64,000 nucleotides of DNA, from the NCBI GenBank assembly GCA_945910005.1, contig OX246748.1, forward strand, positions 8,471,363-8,535,362. Direction: 5' to 3'. Below the pieces are notes generated by a model. That model was not told the origin of the DNA and searched no databases. It saw only the letters and a program-made list of their open reading frames with translations. Below are positions 11,420-22,113 of this stretch, in pieces; position 1 is the stretch's first letter, and each line of letters starts with the position of its first letter. A program made the position numbers and the translations under genes. This DNA comes from Isoperla grammatica (Eukaryota; Arthropoda; Insecta; Plecoptera; Perlodidae).

Positions 11420-12080
11420 CAGACCAATACCTATTATTATTGACTACTACGGCCACCGGGCCACTACGCCAGCTTAGGAAAAGGGTATGAAAGTTAGGGA
11501 AAGCGTGAAGAAAAAAAAATGTAAAATTAATGAACCACTTGCCACCGATAGGCAGAACTTCAACAGCAACAGTTGTTGACAGTTACTGACAGTTCGTTAA
11601 AAAAATAGTCGTACAAACATAAATTGATTTCCGTATTTTTCTTGATTCTTCATTCAATGTAATCAAATGTTATCAATTAAATGTGAATTAGTCAGGTGAA
11701 TGAAGATTGAGGTAGGTCCCTCCTCGTGGTGACCGGTGCCCGCAAAAAGGACTGTCGTCATTATGGTATTGCATGTACACTTTCTAAAATTTTCCTTCGT
11801 TGTCCGTTCTCATTCATACATGCCCCTTCCCCTTCAACCACAAGGCTCACATAAAATGTAATTTGATTCCTCTTATGACAATCCCACATATTTACAATAC
11901 GCAGAAGAAACGATTGCGGGGATATGAGGTAATGATGACATTGATAATGATACGGCTGACATCGGCTGACGTCAAGATTAAAAAAAAAAATGTTGACACT
12001 TGTTTTCATATTTTGAACCGGGGTTGACCAAACTAGTCAATTACACAATTTACTTCGTCCACGTGCTGACGTTTCCATTT
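11420..12080. other. Non-coding stretch
   Basis: No gene supported. Open frames on both strands at 11761-12027 overlap each other and lack recognisable domains. Confidence 0.4.
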
Positions 12081-12088
12081 CCAGCGTG

Positions 12089-12505
12089 CAGTGGCGTATC
12101 CAGGATTTTGGAAAGGGGGGGGTTTAACTCATATTTCAGAGAGTGGAGCCAAAAATAAACGGGGGGGGGGGGGGGTGCGGGGGGTTTCCCCCCGGGAAAA
12201 ATTTCTTGTCAAGGTCATTTTGGTGCAAATCTGTGCGTTTTACAGCGGTCAACTGAACTAAAATTACTAAATTTCTGGCAACGATTTAAAAAAGCTTCAA
12301 AGAACAACAATTGAACTGAAGTGTAAATACACAGAAATAGAATAGAGCGATGTGTGTATTTTTAACAAAAACTAATGTCTTTGGTATTTAATACATAAAT
12401 ATTGTATATTTATATTTCCATTTTTTTCAATCCAATGCAATATCTACTTTTCCTTTGGGAAAGGGGGGGTTTTGTCCCCCCCCCTCCCCCTTGGATACGC
12501 CACTG
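12089..12505. mobile_element. hAT-type MITE, 417 bp, exact 8-bp target duplication
   Basis: Termini CAGTGGCGTATCCAGGATTT ... GGATACGCCACTG are inverted. CCAGCGTG occurs immediately outside both ends (12081-12088 and 12506-12513). The subterminal regions are long G and C tracts. There is no open frame that looks like a transposase, so it is non-autonomous. Confidence 0.92.
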
Positions 12506-12904
12506 CCAGCGTGTCATCCTTGACATTAGAATTTGGAAGGTCGAAAGAGAGAGGCCTCGTGGAGGAGGGGCTACAAACAAGGGGTACATCAATCACGTTT
12601 CGTGACGTTAATGTATAACATAACTTGTAGATTGTCTGGTCACCCCTTGACCATAGCTACGTTTATGTTTACGATGGAGAAAGCAACCTGTTTGGAGCGA
12701 GTGAAACTTGCTCACTGACAGCCACCTTCCTTTTCATTCGTGTGTGGGGATTCGCAACGTGAACATCACAACATGGAATAGAAAGAGAATCTGGCGTAGC
12801 CTAGATATTATCGTGCACAAGCTTTCACTCCATCTGACACGGTTTTTGAGTAAGAAACTGTTTTGACTGCATCCGTTTCAGTGTTCATCGAAAGTGTTGT
12901 CAAA

Positions 12905-15900
12905 ATGTCTTTTCGCACTTCTTGTGGGCGTATGTTTTTACGTCGTGTTAATTTATTATCGTCTCTAATTGTCAAGAATGAACTCCCTGTGACTTCTGCG
13001 GGTGCTCAGTTAATAATTGCGAGTGATTTGAAGCGTTCAAGACATTTTCACACGTTTGACAGGCGATCCAATGCTGTTGGAAAATTGGCCCATAACCAAC
13101 AAAAACCTGATTGGAATAAAGCAGTGTCCGAAGCGGAGAAGATTGTGGGCTATCCTACTTCGTTTTTAAGTTTAAGATGGCTTTTAAGTGATGAAATAGC
13201 AAATGTAGCATTACACCTGAGGAAATTAGTGGGATCGAATCATCCATTATTGAAAACAGCAAAGTAAGTAGCTTGCTACCAGGGCCTGTAAGCCCTAGAC
13301 CTAGGCCTACCTAACCTTAACCTAGTGCATAAGCCTAATAGGCCTACATCTCGATGTTGCCACGATCCCAGCCTTGGCCTAGGCCTAGTCAAGGTCTGAA
13401 GGAAGGCATGATTAGCTAGCGTAAGCCTAGTTGTTGTTGCTGCTGCTATTGACCCCCTGGGTCGGAGGCGACGATCTGGACCTTCTTGGTCACTCTCTGT
13501 GACCCTCCTACGTCACTCATCTTAAACCTGAGTCAAGCCTATTTATAGATAAGGCTGTGCATGCCTCAGCCCCTTGAAACACACCTGTAACACGTCAAGT
13601 ATAGTCGGTCCTGCCACGGCTCGTTTTATCCCAATGTTTTTGTTAAATTCGCAGGAGTCTCCTGTACAATGGCCGCAACAACATGCAGGCCTGGGGACTC
13701 ATCGTGCTGCTCATATCGAAGGCCGCCGGACATCTCAACGTGGACGAGATGGAAGAGGACAAAGCCGCGGGCGTCTTGCACAGGTAAACAGTCTCGATAC
13801 GCAACAGTCGGCAGGCTTACATCTGTTACAGGATGTCGAAGGTAACTGGTTTGTTAGAAATTGAACTAGACATGTGAACGTGAAGTGCGCATCTTGTAGC
13901 TCGGCTACGTTACAGTGAAACTGCAATGTCCTGTGTAATGCGGGTAATTTGTGTCTGGCTAGATTTCCTCTTCCGTCATTTAATAAAACTAATTTAGTTG
14001 CACGTTTAAAGTGAAATTGAATACCAAAATGGTGTCATAATATCAGCAATTTTCTTGTTTTCGTTAATTTGTATTACTCTAGACAAACTTGTTAGTTCTA
14101 TAAATTGTTTTACAACGTTCTGAATGGATTTGGCACCAGTTACTGAATTGACATAATTCGTATGTTCAGTAGACTAACCTCTTGTTTTATTTCTTTTTCC
14201 AGTCAACGTGGGCTGGCGGAAGTGACGGAAATGATCCGCACGAGTCATTTAGTGCACAAGGGCTTGGTGAACATCTATCCCGGGCTCTATCCCGAGCACG
14301 CGGAACTAAACGACATGACGTTCGGCAACAAGATAGCGCTACTCAGCGGCGACTACCTGTTGGCAAACTCTTGTTTGGAACTCGCCTCCCTGCGGAACCA
14401 GGACGTAAGCAGCTACTTAACAACAATCTAAAAAAAAGCCTGAAACCGTAGCCAAAGTGCAAAATAACCTGAACATGAATAAACATGTTCCTGTAGAGAA
14501 AAGGTTCAGAAGGACGACAGCTTACCTGAGAATGTAGATAGATCACATTGAGAAACATAAATATATGTAGACAAACAAATGATCTGAGACATTTTGGCCA
14601 ACTAGGCCTATAATTAGTATTTCATTACTCCAGGACAAAACTGATATGTCATTATGTTGAATGAAATGGCTAATAATTATTGAAGACTTACTGATCAACA
14701 GCGATGTTGGTCCGGTAATGCAGTTATTAGGTATTATAAGTCCATGCTTGTTACGTGAATCTATCAATAACGAGGTTGTTGTTGTTGTCTGTTGCAGCTG
14801 GTGGAACTGATGAGCAGCGCCGTACGCGACCTCGCGGAGGGGGAGTTCCTCGGCCGTAGGGACAAGCAGAACAACCCCCTCCCCTCGGAGGAGGGCGTCA
14901 AGGAGGCGGTGGATGACTGGACCACACGCAACGTTCTCTCGGCCGGCAGTCTGCTCGGCAAGAGTTGCCAGGGTACGCTCAAGCTCGCGGGACACGGCAT
15001 TGACCTCCAGGAGCAGGGGTACAAGTTCGGCATGCACCTGGCGCTCGCGTGGCAGGTACGTCAACCTTCTTTATCGCCGTCGGGCAGCTCGCAATGTATT
15101 AATGAATGGTTGAAAAAGCCATCTTGGTATAAGATTTTTTTTTTTTTTATATATATATCTGCTCCCTGTGTCCAACAATGAAGTCGGGTATGGGATATGA
15201 AAAAAATTAATGTAGTGACGTGTAGTGTATTTGTGGTTAGGGAGGCTCAGGTGGCCTGAGATAATTGATAGGCCTACCAAGGTCATGAATGAACATACAG
15301 AATGACGACAGCTTACATGAGAAAGTAGATAGGTCGCATTGAGAAACATAGAGATGAGTAGACAAACAAATAAACGAATATTGATTAAATAAATGGACAT
15401 GGTACAGTTGTCTTACGACTTTTTCGGGAATGCTTGTGGCGAGGAGCTCGTAGCCAACCAGCGAACCACCCGAGACAAGCCCCCGCAAATACCGATCGCT
15501 AATTGGCTACGAGTTCTTCGCCTATGACGAAAGCATCTGTAAGGTACTCTTGAGTTAAGTAGGGCCTACCGGTATATAAATGTCCCCCACTGAAAAAACT
15601 CGGTTCTTGTAACCGAGTGGGTAGACTATAAATAAATACAAATTTGTTTATGTGTTTATTTAGGCGTGCCTTGATCTGGAGCCGTTCCTCGCCGGCTCCA
15701 ACTACATCCCGGGGATGCTCTTCAACCTTACGTCCGCCCCCGTCATGTTCCACCTCCAACAAGACCCGACTCTCTGGCTGGAGATAGACAAGGGATCCGA
15801 GTCCGTGCAGAACGTCGACTACGCCAAGGTAACGTCTCGTTCGTCTGTTTTTATTATCGTCCGGGGTCTGGATTCACAAGGGGTCCCAAGTCTTTTCCTG

Positions 15901-18900
15901 GTCTTATCTCCAAGACCGGCCTAACTTTGAACCTCTTGTGAATCCAGGAATTTCATCGGATCTGTGCCTATATTATTTATTATTTAATATTATGAACCTG
16001 TTTACTAGGGATGGGACGTTTAAACGTGGGAGTGGCTTTAAACGTTTGTACTTTTTACGCCTCGTTCAAACGAGTGTACAGAAGTTTTTGTATATATAAG
16101 ATAAGAAACAAATATTTTACAACGGAGTGTACTGCAGTACTAGGCCCCTAGTCTAGGCCTACTATTATAGTTTTTTCTAGCTACAAATTGTAATTTTACT
16201 AGGGATGTTCAACGATATCGATAATTCGATACGATATCGATATCGCGGTAAAATCGCCGTTAATTTCGATATCGATATGGTAGTGTCATATCGAAAATAT
16301 CGCGATATCGTGGTCAACTTAAAATATTAATATTTCCGCTATGGTCTGCAGTATGCATTGCTGCAGTATGCGTTGTTGCAGCTTGTCACTGAGTAGCCTC
16401 TACCCTCCCCTCAGCCCTCGAGGATATCGCGATATCATTGTCAACTTGAAGTATTTCTCCCATGGTCTGCAGTACGCGTTGCTGCAGTTTGTAACTGGAC
16501 ATATACCCCCTCCACACAGATAGCCGCACTGGCCGGCGGGTTCCCTTTGTTTGCATTGAGACATTGGATCCATTCAACTATTTGTACCTGGAACCCGGAA
16601 AATGTTGTTGTTCATTATTGCTTGATACTTTTACCAGCCGATGCCCGACACAGACACATGACTAGACGTCATCACGCGAATTCAACCTTTATCGTTGTGC
16701 AGCAACTCATACTGCAGGCCACGGGCGGAAAATTTTCAAGTTGCTAATGATATCCCGGGGGGGGGGGGATAGATGTGAAAACACTAACTGCAGCAACGCG
16801 TACTGCTGGCCACGGCGAAAACACTTTAAATTGACGATTTCTTATGTAGGCCTATTGTTTTATTACCGCCGAAAAAAATTCGATATCGCGATATCGATGT
16901 CAATTTTTTAATAACGATATCGCGATACGATATCGGCAAAATGGCGCCGATATCGATATTGAAAAAAATATCGTTGAACATCCCTAAATTTTACCCAATG
17001 TTTCGGAACTTTTCGGTAATTTACTGCAAAGGTCATTTTATTCACCTCGTGGCAGGGGATAGAGCGAGTAAAACGTTTAAACGCGAGTTTAAAAAACGGT
17101 TAAACGTTTAGGCTATTAAACGTATTTGCCCATCCCTACTGTTTACTGGGACCATGCCTAAAAGATCTTAAATATAAGATATTTCTGTGAGTGGCATAAT
17201 GGCTTTGTTTTGCTTAAAATATTAAGTGAAATCTTGAAGCATTAGTGAGTTGTGTGAAGCGGCCGAGCATTAGTTGTTTTTAATTTTGTTTTAATTGAGC
17301 ATTGTGACTTGTGAGTGAACCGAGTTTGTCACAGTGATCGATATCTCCATCGCTCTTGTTGAGCGTTTTCCACTTCCTTTGACAACAATTGTCTTCTCGT
17401 TCTAAGCTAGATGTTTCGTCTGTCAAGGTCGCCGTGACCTCGTGCGAGAAGTGAAATATAATCTCACTTCCTGTTTACGACAGTGTGGTCTAGAAGACGA
17501 TTCGAGATAACGTCGGCAATTGGGAGTTTTATGTCGCAGAGTTTTGTGATTTCACTTTTCAGCAATAATTAGATGTGATATTAGAGAAATACCTGGGGCC
17601 TCTTTTTAGCTTGACACATTACCCACAGTATTATTAAGAGACTGTACATACGTTCTGCTGGCAACCAAATTAATTATTAAAGTAGACCTAAAGGTAATGT
17701 TTAGCTGTCAATTGCTGGATACTATTTTGTATTTAGCAATATAGCATGTCAAATGATAATTGATCAATTGATAGTAATTAGGAACTGAAACTACAAGGCA
17801 TCGCATACTCCCATAATCTTATTGGATTGCACGCAGTATATAATAGTATTGCTGTACCGATATGTTTTTGTGTGAGTGATGAGACATATGTAATCTGTTC
17901 TGAAACTAGTTTTTTTTGCCTGGAGACATAGTGGCCCAATGCGTATGGTAGTAGGTTTCAAGGTAATTTTAGTTTCGTAACATCTTTGTTTTGTTCGTAT
18001 AAATTCATCATATATCACATACTTTCTCCCAAATGATTGTGTGTGTGTTTTTTTATGTTTTGGTCAATGTTAGATACGTTTCTGTTCAAGGTAAACTTGT
18101 TTTATGGTCGCTAATTATACAGTATCCCTGTTATTATTGATCACATTTTGTAATTTCCAATCTTCCAATTGGTAGTTGCCATGGTGAGAGCAAGATATTT
18201 GATGTTGGACAGGTATTCGAAAATTCTTGTTACATTCTCATTCCAGTTGAGAGACAAAAACAACTTAAAATGTTGGATGTGGCTGTCCAATGTACATTGG
18301 GTGACCACAAGGATCCACCATACTAAATATGTACAATGATTAGAAAAATACATATTAAATACAGTACAAAGGGTTTTTAGCAATTACTAAGTGCTGTTAT
18401 ATAAATGATTATCTAAAATATTGGCCAAAGCCTTAAGAATTGTTGAAATATAACCTCATCAAGACAACAATGGATAACTGAATGCAGGTATATGTTGGCA
18501 GTATCCAATCCAGTGTTATTACTACATACTTGGTCTTGGAAAGAATAGGCATTGTCTGCTCTTACAGTCTCTTCTGAGCATTGGTTTTCATTTTAACATT
18601 TAGTATTCAACAACAGAGCTAGATGGGGAGAACTGGCTGGTAGAAAGAAGAGCGAAGAGAACAACAATGAGTGATTACGAGAACACCGAAGAAGATGATG
18701 CATCAAGACTGGCAGACTGGTGTCTGTATGCCCAAGTATTTGGTGGCTGGCAACACCCCCTTATACTTGGCCCAAGATTACCTTACATATGCTTTCGTCA
18801 CAGGCGAGGCACTTTTTGCCAACCAGCGAACCGCCCGAGACACACCCACGCAAATACCGCTCGCTGATTGGCTACAGACCCGTAGCCTGTAACGAAAGCA

Positions 18901-19175
18901 TGTGCAAGGTAGTCTTGGGACAACTATAGCTGACAATGTTGGAACAAGGTGTACAGATACAAAACAAAAACAAAAAAATCCGTTGTTTTGTTTGTTAACC
19001 GACCGTACCGTGTTTGCAGGTTTACAACATTGTGCTCAACGGCTCGGGCATAGACAAGACGAAGCAACTGCAGCGCGAACACTCGCAGAAGGCGATGGAA
19101 GTGTTGCAAGTCTTCCAGGAGAGCGACGCGCGTACAGCGCTGTCCAACATTATCGTCGCCATGGGAGAGTTGTAG
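12905..19175 (+). CDS. PDSS2: Decaprenyl/polyprenyl diphosphate synthase subunit 2
   Basis: Six exons: 12905-13263, 13655-13783, 14203-14404, 14798-15055, 15664-15828, 19020-19175. All junctions are GT-AG and phases agree, giving 422 aa (human PDSS2 is 399 aa). The protein pairs with PDSS1 in mitochondria to make the isoprenoid side chain of ubiquinone. Residues 1 to about 60 are Arg/Ser/Leu-rich, as expected for mitochondrial import. Family landmarks are [20 protein letters not shown] and [11 protein letters not shown] in exon 1, [13 protein letters not shown] in exon 2, [18 protein letters not shown] in exon 3, and [11 protein letters not shown] in exon 5. Where catalytic prenyl synthases have Asp-rich DDxxD motifs, this protein has GDYLLANSC, in line with PDSS2 being the non-catalytic partner. 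I chose the ATG at 12905 (context CAAAATGTC). A stop lies just upstream in this frame, at about 12850. Intron 5 (3.2 kb) holds nested hAT elements. Confidence 0.96.
14455..14580. repeat. Dispersed repeat in PDSS2 intron 3
   Basis: The block with AGAAGGACGACAGCTTACCT followed by GTAGATAGATCACATTGAGA recurs in PDSS2 intron 4 (about 15285-15385, GTAGATAGGTCGCATTGAGA). The part upstream of it (AACATGTTCCTGTAGAGAAA) resembles 29311-29400 and 26589-26640 in LCA5. It is a low-copy interspersed repeat of unknown class with no coding potential. Confidence 0.6.
15285..15385. repeat. Dispersed repeat in PDSS2 intron 4
   Basis: Second copy of the 14455-14580 repeat: ACGACAGCTTACATGAGAAA, then CGCATTGAGAAACAT and GTAGACAAACAAAT. 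The two copies lie in adjacent introns of the same gene in the same orientation. Confidence 0.6.
15415..15560. mobile_element. Foldback MITE, family C (copy 1, PDSS2 intron 4)
   Basis: It shares the core GTAGCCAACCAGCGAACCAC...CGATCGCTAATTGGCTACGA and the right end GACGAAAGCATCTGTAAGGT with the copy at 18765-18923. The ends are inverted (GGAATGCTTGTGGCGAGG against ...CCTATGACGAAAGCAT). Non-autonomous, about 145 bp. Confidence 0.65.
15582..15663 (+). repeat. ATTT-tailed short repeat forming a PDSS2 splice acceptor
   Basis: A copy of a dispersed repeat: CCCCCACTGA, TTCTTGTAACCGAGTGGGTA, GACTATAAATA, then a T-rich (ATTT)-like tail. Here the tail TGTTTATGTGTTTATTTAG is the polypyrimidine tract and AG of the 3' splice site of PDSS2 exon 5. 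Other copies are at 19334-19410, 27906-28045, 36764-36840, 40954-41028, 51820-51890, 52741-52812 and 61618-61690. Confidence 0.85.
15868..15946. repeat. Short hairpin in PDSS2 intron 5
   Basis: CTGGATTCACAAG at the left end and CTTGTGAATCCAG at the right end are exact inverted repeats around a 53-base loop. The end sequence resembles family A MITEs (GGATTCACAAAGATG), so this may be a small relative. Confidence 0.7.
16006..17138. mobile_element. hAT-type MITE (outer element of a nest), PDSS2 intron 5
   Basis: The termini TAGGGATGGG ... CCCATCCCTA are inverted and flanked by an exact 8-bp duplication CTGTTTAC (15998-16005 and 17139-17146). Subterminal parts are rich in TTTAAACG. Without the nested element at 16200-16986 the element is about 340 bp. 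Confidence 0.93.
16200..16986. mobile_element. hAT-type MITE nested inside 16006-17138
   Basis: Termini TAGGGATGTTCAACGATA ... TATCGTTGAACATCCCTA, flanked by the exact 8-bp duplication AATTTTAC (16192-16199 and 16987-16994). The subterminal regions are built from ATCGATATCG-type motifs on both sides. CTGCAGTA and GCGTTGCTGCAG phrases repeat in the interior. No transposase frame is seen. Confidence 0.94.
17147..18764. other. Unfeatured part of PDSS2 intron 5
   Basis: AT-rich intron DNA. A plus-strand segment around 18665-18720 reads [20 protein letters not shown], but it runs straight into MITE sequence and has no support as an exon. Nothing else recognised. Confidence 0.4.
18765..18923. mobile_element. 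Foldback MITE, family C (copy 2, PDSS2 intron 5)
   Basis: Left end CCCAAGATTACCTTACATAT, then GCTTTCGTCACAGGCGA. The right end is the reverse match, GTAACGAAAGCATGTGCAAG followed by GTAGTCTTGGGAC. The core CCAACCAGCGAACCGCCCGA is shared with the copy at 15415-15560. Confidence 0.75.
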
Positions 19176-19333
19176 CACGTCGGTCCGCCGATAGGTAGGA
19201 CCCAGTTATAACGTTTCCCGGACGTTCGGAGAATTTGAGGTTTGTAGAGGGGAAGATTTTTGCGTAGGTCACCGTGTAGGATATCACTCGCGGCGATAAC
19301 GAGACAAGTTAAGCCTAAGGACATTAGTCCTTA

Positions 19334-19410
19334 TTTATAAATAAATAAATAAATTTGTATTTATAGTCTATCCACTCGGTTATAAGAATTGATTTTCAGT
19401 GAGGGACATT
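19334..19410 (-). repeat. ATTT-tailed short repeat, PDSS2 3' flank
   Basis: Reverse-strand copy: AAATAAATAAATAAATTTGT, then TATAGTCTATCCACTCGGTT and TTGATTTTCAGTGAGGGAC. It lies 160 bp after the PDSS2 stop and supplies AATAAA motifs in plus orientation that could serve as polyadenylation signals. Confidence 0.75.
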
Positions 19411-20690
19411 TATATACAAATAAATAAAAACTGCCCATAAAAAATGAATAAGCCCCTACTGCCTTATCCATATTTTAACTATAGGCTACAAGTAATGAAT
19501 AATGAATGACTGATATAAGTGACCTGGAATTTGATTAATGGGGGTTGAACATTAATCGTGGATAACTAATTTTCCTTGTGTGTGTTTGCAATGTATATAA
19601 TGTTGTATAGGGGAGAACTTCATAGGGAAGAAATTTTTATCTTTTTATCATTACACAGCTTATCGTATGGGACTATTTTATTTATTTGGCAAATTTGAAC
19701 TTTGTAAAGGCGAAAAACCCCAAAAATGTTACTCGAGGGAACGTTATAGCTGGGTTGTACTGCATACGTCCTTCCGTCCTGGCCCAGTCCAATTCCCGCT
19801 GGACTGACAGTTTCAATTTACAACTGGGTATAGAGAAAGGGCTCTAGCATTTTCTTTGGTGGATCAAAGATGTGCTATAGATAACAGTACTTCACTACCT
19901 GAGTACAATAAGCTGTATATTAAGGTAGGAACCAATATTTCCATGTACAGTTTTATTATATGTGTAACTAACATAACATCTGTGTATATTATATGCATGT
20001 ATCCGTGCACGTGGGGATTGTCGGTACGAAGATATATTGACATTTATTTTTTAACGGTATGCTCTCAACAACCACTCTTTTTATCGCCCGTGAGAACAAA
20101 CATAACTCTTCAAGGTATATTCTGCTGCGGAACCAGACGAGAAAGGATATGTTATTACCAACTATTAATTATAGAATTGTATCAAATCAACCTACATAAA
20201 GGTTCCGTTTCCAATATAGTTTATGGAGGCGAAAGTAGATAGCGCATTGTTAGACTTATGTTGTTTGAATTGGTTTTTATTGCCACACTGTTGCTTTTTA
20301 AATTTAATTTTTACCGTACAAAAATACGCTACTAGTTTATCGGTCAGTTCTGGACTTGTTTAGATTTACACTTGTTGCTTTCATTGGATTGAACTGTTGC
20401 AACATGTAAAACTAGTGCGACAAATGCTCAGTTAGTATATTCACGGTTGCAGTTCGTTTCACTTTTGACTCACGTCGTCGTCGTCATTCTGTTTGTTGGT
20501 TTTAAATTATAAGTTTTTACTGGCAAGTATATGCAAGAAATTAGTATTTGATTATGCCAGCTTTCATATTTGTAAATAACTAAGTTTGAAAATATTTACG
20601 TTGTTTGTGTGCCTACATACTACATTTTAAATCAGTACATTATTAATTTAGAACTAGTGTGTTCTGTTATAATAATTGTAGGGTTTTGTG
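19411..20690. other. Non-coding stretch after PDSS2
   Basis: No recognised gene. A 128-codon open frame at 19856-20242 is hydrophobic and Cys/Tyr/Ile-rich, with no recognised domain and no splice signals that would join it to anything; it is treated as chance. Confidence 0.4.
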
Positions 20691-20701
20691 TGTGCTTGCA
20701 G

Positions 20702-20935
20702 AGCAGACCTGATTACATATTAGATCATGTCAGCCTTATTAGCTTTAAATACACCTGCCACACACTAGTTACACACAGGAATCTTGGTGACTTCACTGCT
20801 GTGGCGACAATGCGTAGGAACTACTTGTCTTCATCTATTTGTTTGGTAATGGCCACCTCGACAGCGGTGGTAAATCGGCTGTCGAATTCAGATAGCCGTG
20901 TTTTCACGCTGGCTACACGAAGATTAGTCGAAGAG
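20702..20935 (+). CDS. Candidate orphan first exon with a mitochondrial-type N-terminus
   Basis: The segment lies between a good acceptor (TGTGTGCTTGCAG) and a donor (GAAGAG|GTAGGT) and is open throughout. An ATG at about 20811 begins MRRNYLSSSICLVMATSTAV and continues with NRLSNSDSRVFTLATRRLVE. This is Arg/Ser/Thr-rich with few acids, as in mitochondrial presequences. I do not recognise the protein, and no later exon on the same strand before 25800 can be tied to it. It could be a real first exon, a remnant, or chance. Confidence 0.25.
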
Positions 20936-21380
20936 GTAGGTGCGGTCCAGTAAGATTGATTGCCGAGAGTGCAATTTCAACACTATCGCTAACACGTTGC
21001 AAGGCGTTGTTTGAGATGTCACTAGCAGGTGATGTACCATATCAACAAGTCAAATTTACAATACCGTCACAATCACATTCACGAGATGTGTCATTTGATG
21101 GTGCACCAATGTAAATTCTAATTGTGTTCCATTCAATTCTACTGTAAATGGGTGATTACGAAAAATTCAAAGATGGAATTGTTCGTCTGAATAACTTGTT
21201 CTATTCAATCAAACTCGGACATAAAGAAATGGCTCTAGGCACGATCGGTAGAGATCCTTGTAAATGGTTTTATTTTTTAGCATATTTTGTTTTATTAAAT
21301 CCAAATTTCGCTGTTGAGCAGTAATTTTAGCTTTTTGGCAGTGTTTCAATTTTAATTTACCAAATCTAATTTGTATCGAG

Positions 21381-22105
21381 CATAGGCGCCGACTTGTTAA
21401 CATTTCAGGGGGGGGCTCAGAAAGGACTCGCATAAAAACTAGGGTTACCATATTTCAAAATTCATATTACTATTATTATAATTCATTTTATCTATCGAGG
21501 AGAAAAAACACGGGTGGTTTGGGGGGCATAGGCCCCCAATAATAGCGCCGCAGGCAAAATTTAAAAAAATCAGGCCTTTAGAGCGCGTTCTGAGCGTTTC
21601 AGAAAAAAATACCGTGCTGAATGCAATACCGAAATACTGTCGTTTTTGTAGTGCAAAAACCAAAAAACCACCAGCAAAAATTAGAACGATGACGAGAATT
21701 ATTTAGTAATTAATTTTGGGGCTTAGGAAGTTGGGAGTAAGTAATTGGGATTCTACAAGATAATGCTTGCCTTCAATATCAGTTTTTTAAATACTTGAAC
21801 CTAATTTGCTTTTGGATTTTGATACCTGAGAACGTTCTGGACTGCAAGTATCTGATATTTCAAGCTAGAAATCACAATATTTTTTAAATTTAAAATCAGA
21901 AAAACAATAACAAAAAATTTAATTTAAATTGAGGGAATTATGACCTGATGACTAAATCGTTTTTATTTATTTTTATTATTATTATTATGAACTTTTTCTT
22001 CAAACAAAAAAGTACAAACTTCAAATCTCAGGGGGGGCTCAGCCCCCCCTGGGATTTGTCAGGGGGGGCGCTAGACCTCAAGCCCCCCCGTAGTCGGCGC
22101 CTATG
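21381..22105. mobile_element. hAT-type MITE, 725 bp, exact 8-bp target duplication
   Basis: Termini CATAGGCGCCGAC ... GTCGGCGCCTATG, flanked by GTATCGAG on both sides (21373-21380 and 22106-22113). G-rich and C-rich tracts (GGGGGGGCTCAG, CTCAGCCCCCCC) lie just inside the ends. The AT-rich interior has only short open frames. Confidence 0.94.
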
Positions 22106-22113
22106 GTATCGAG

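Noticed and set aside
18667..18892. Acidic plus-strand frame [18 protein letters not shown] as a PDSS2 exon
   Set aside because: PDSS2 exons 5 and 6 join in phase without it, and the frame runs into a foldback MITE.
19856..20242. 128-codon plus-strand frame
   Set aside because: Hydrophobic, Cys/Tyr/Ile-rich, no domain, no acceptor or donor; typical of AT-rich chance frames.
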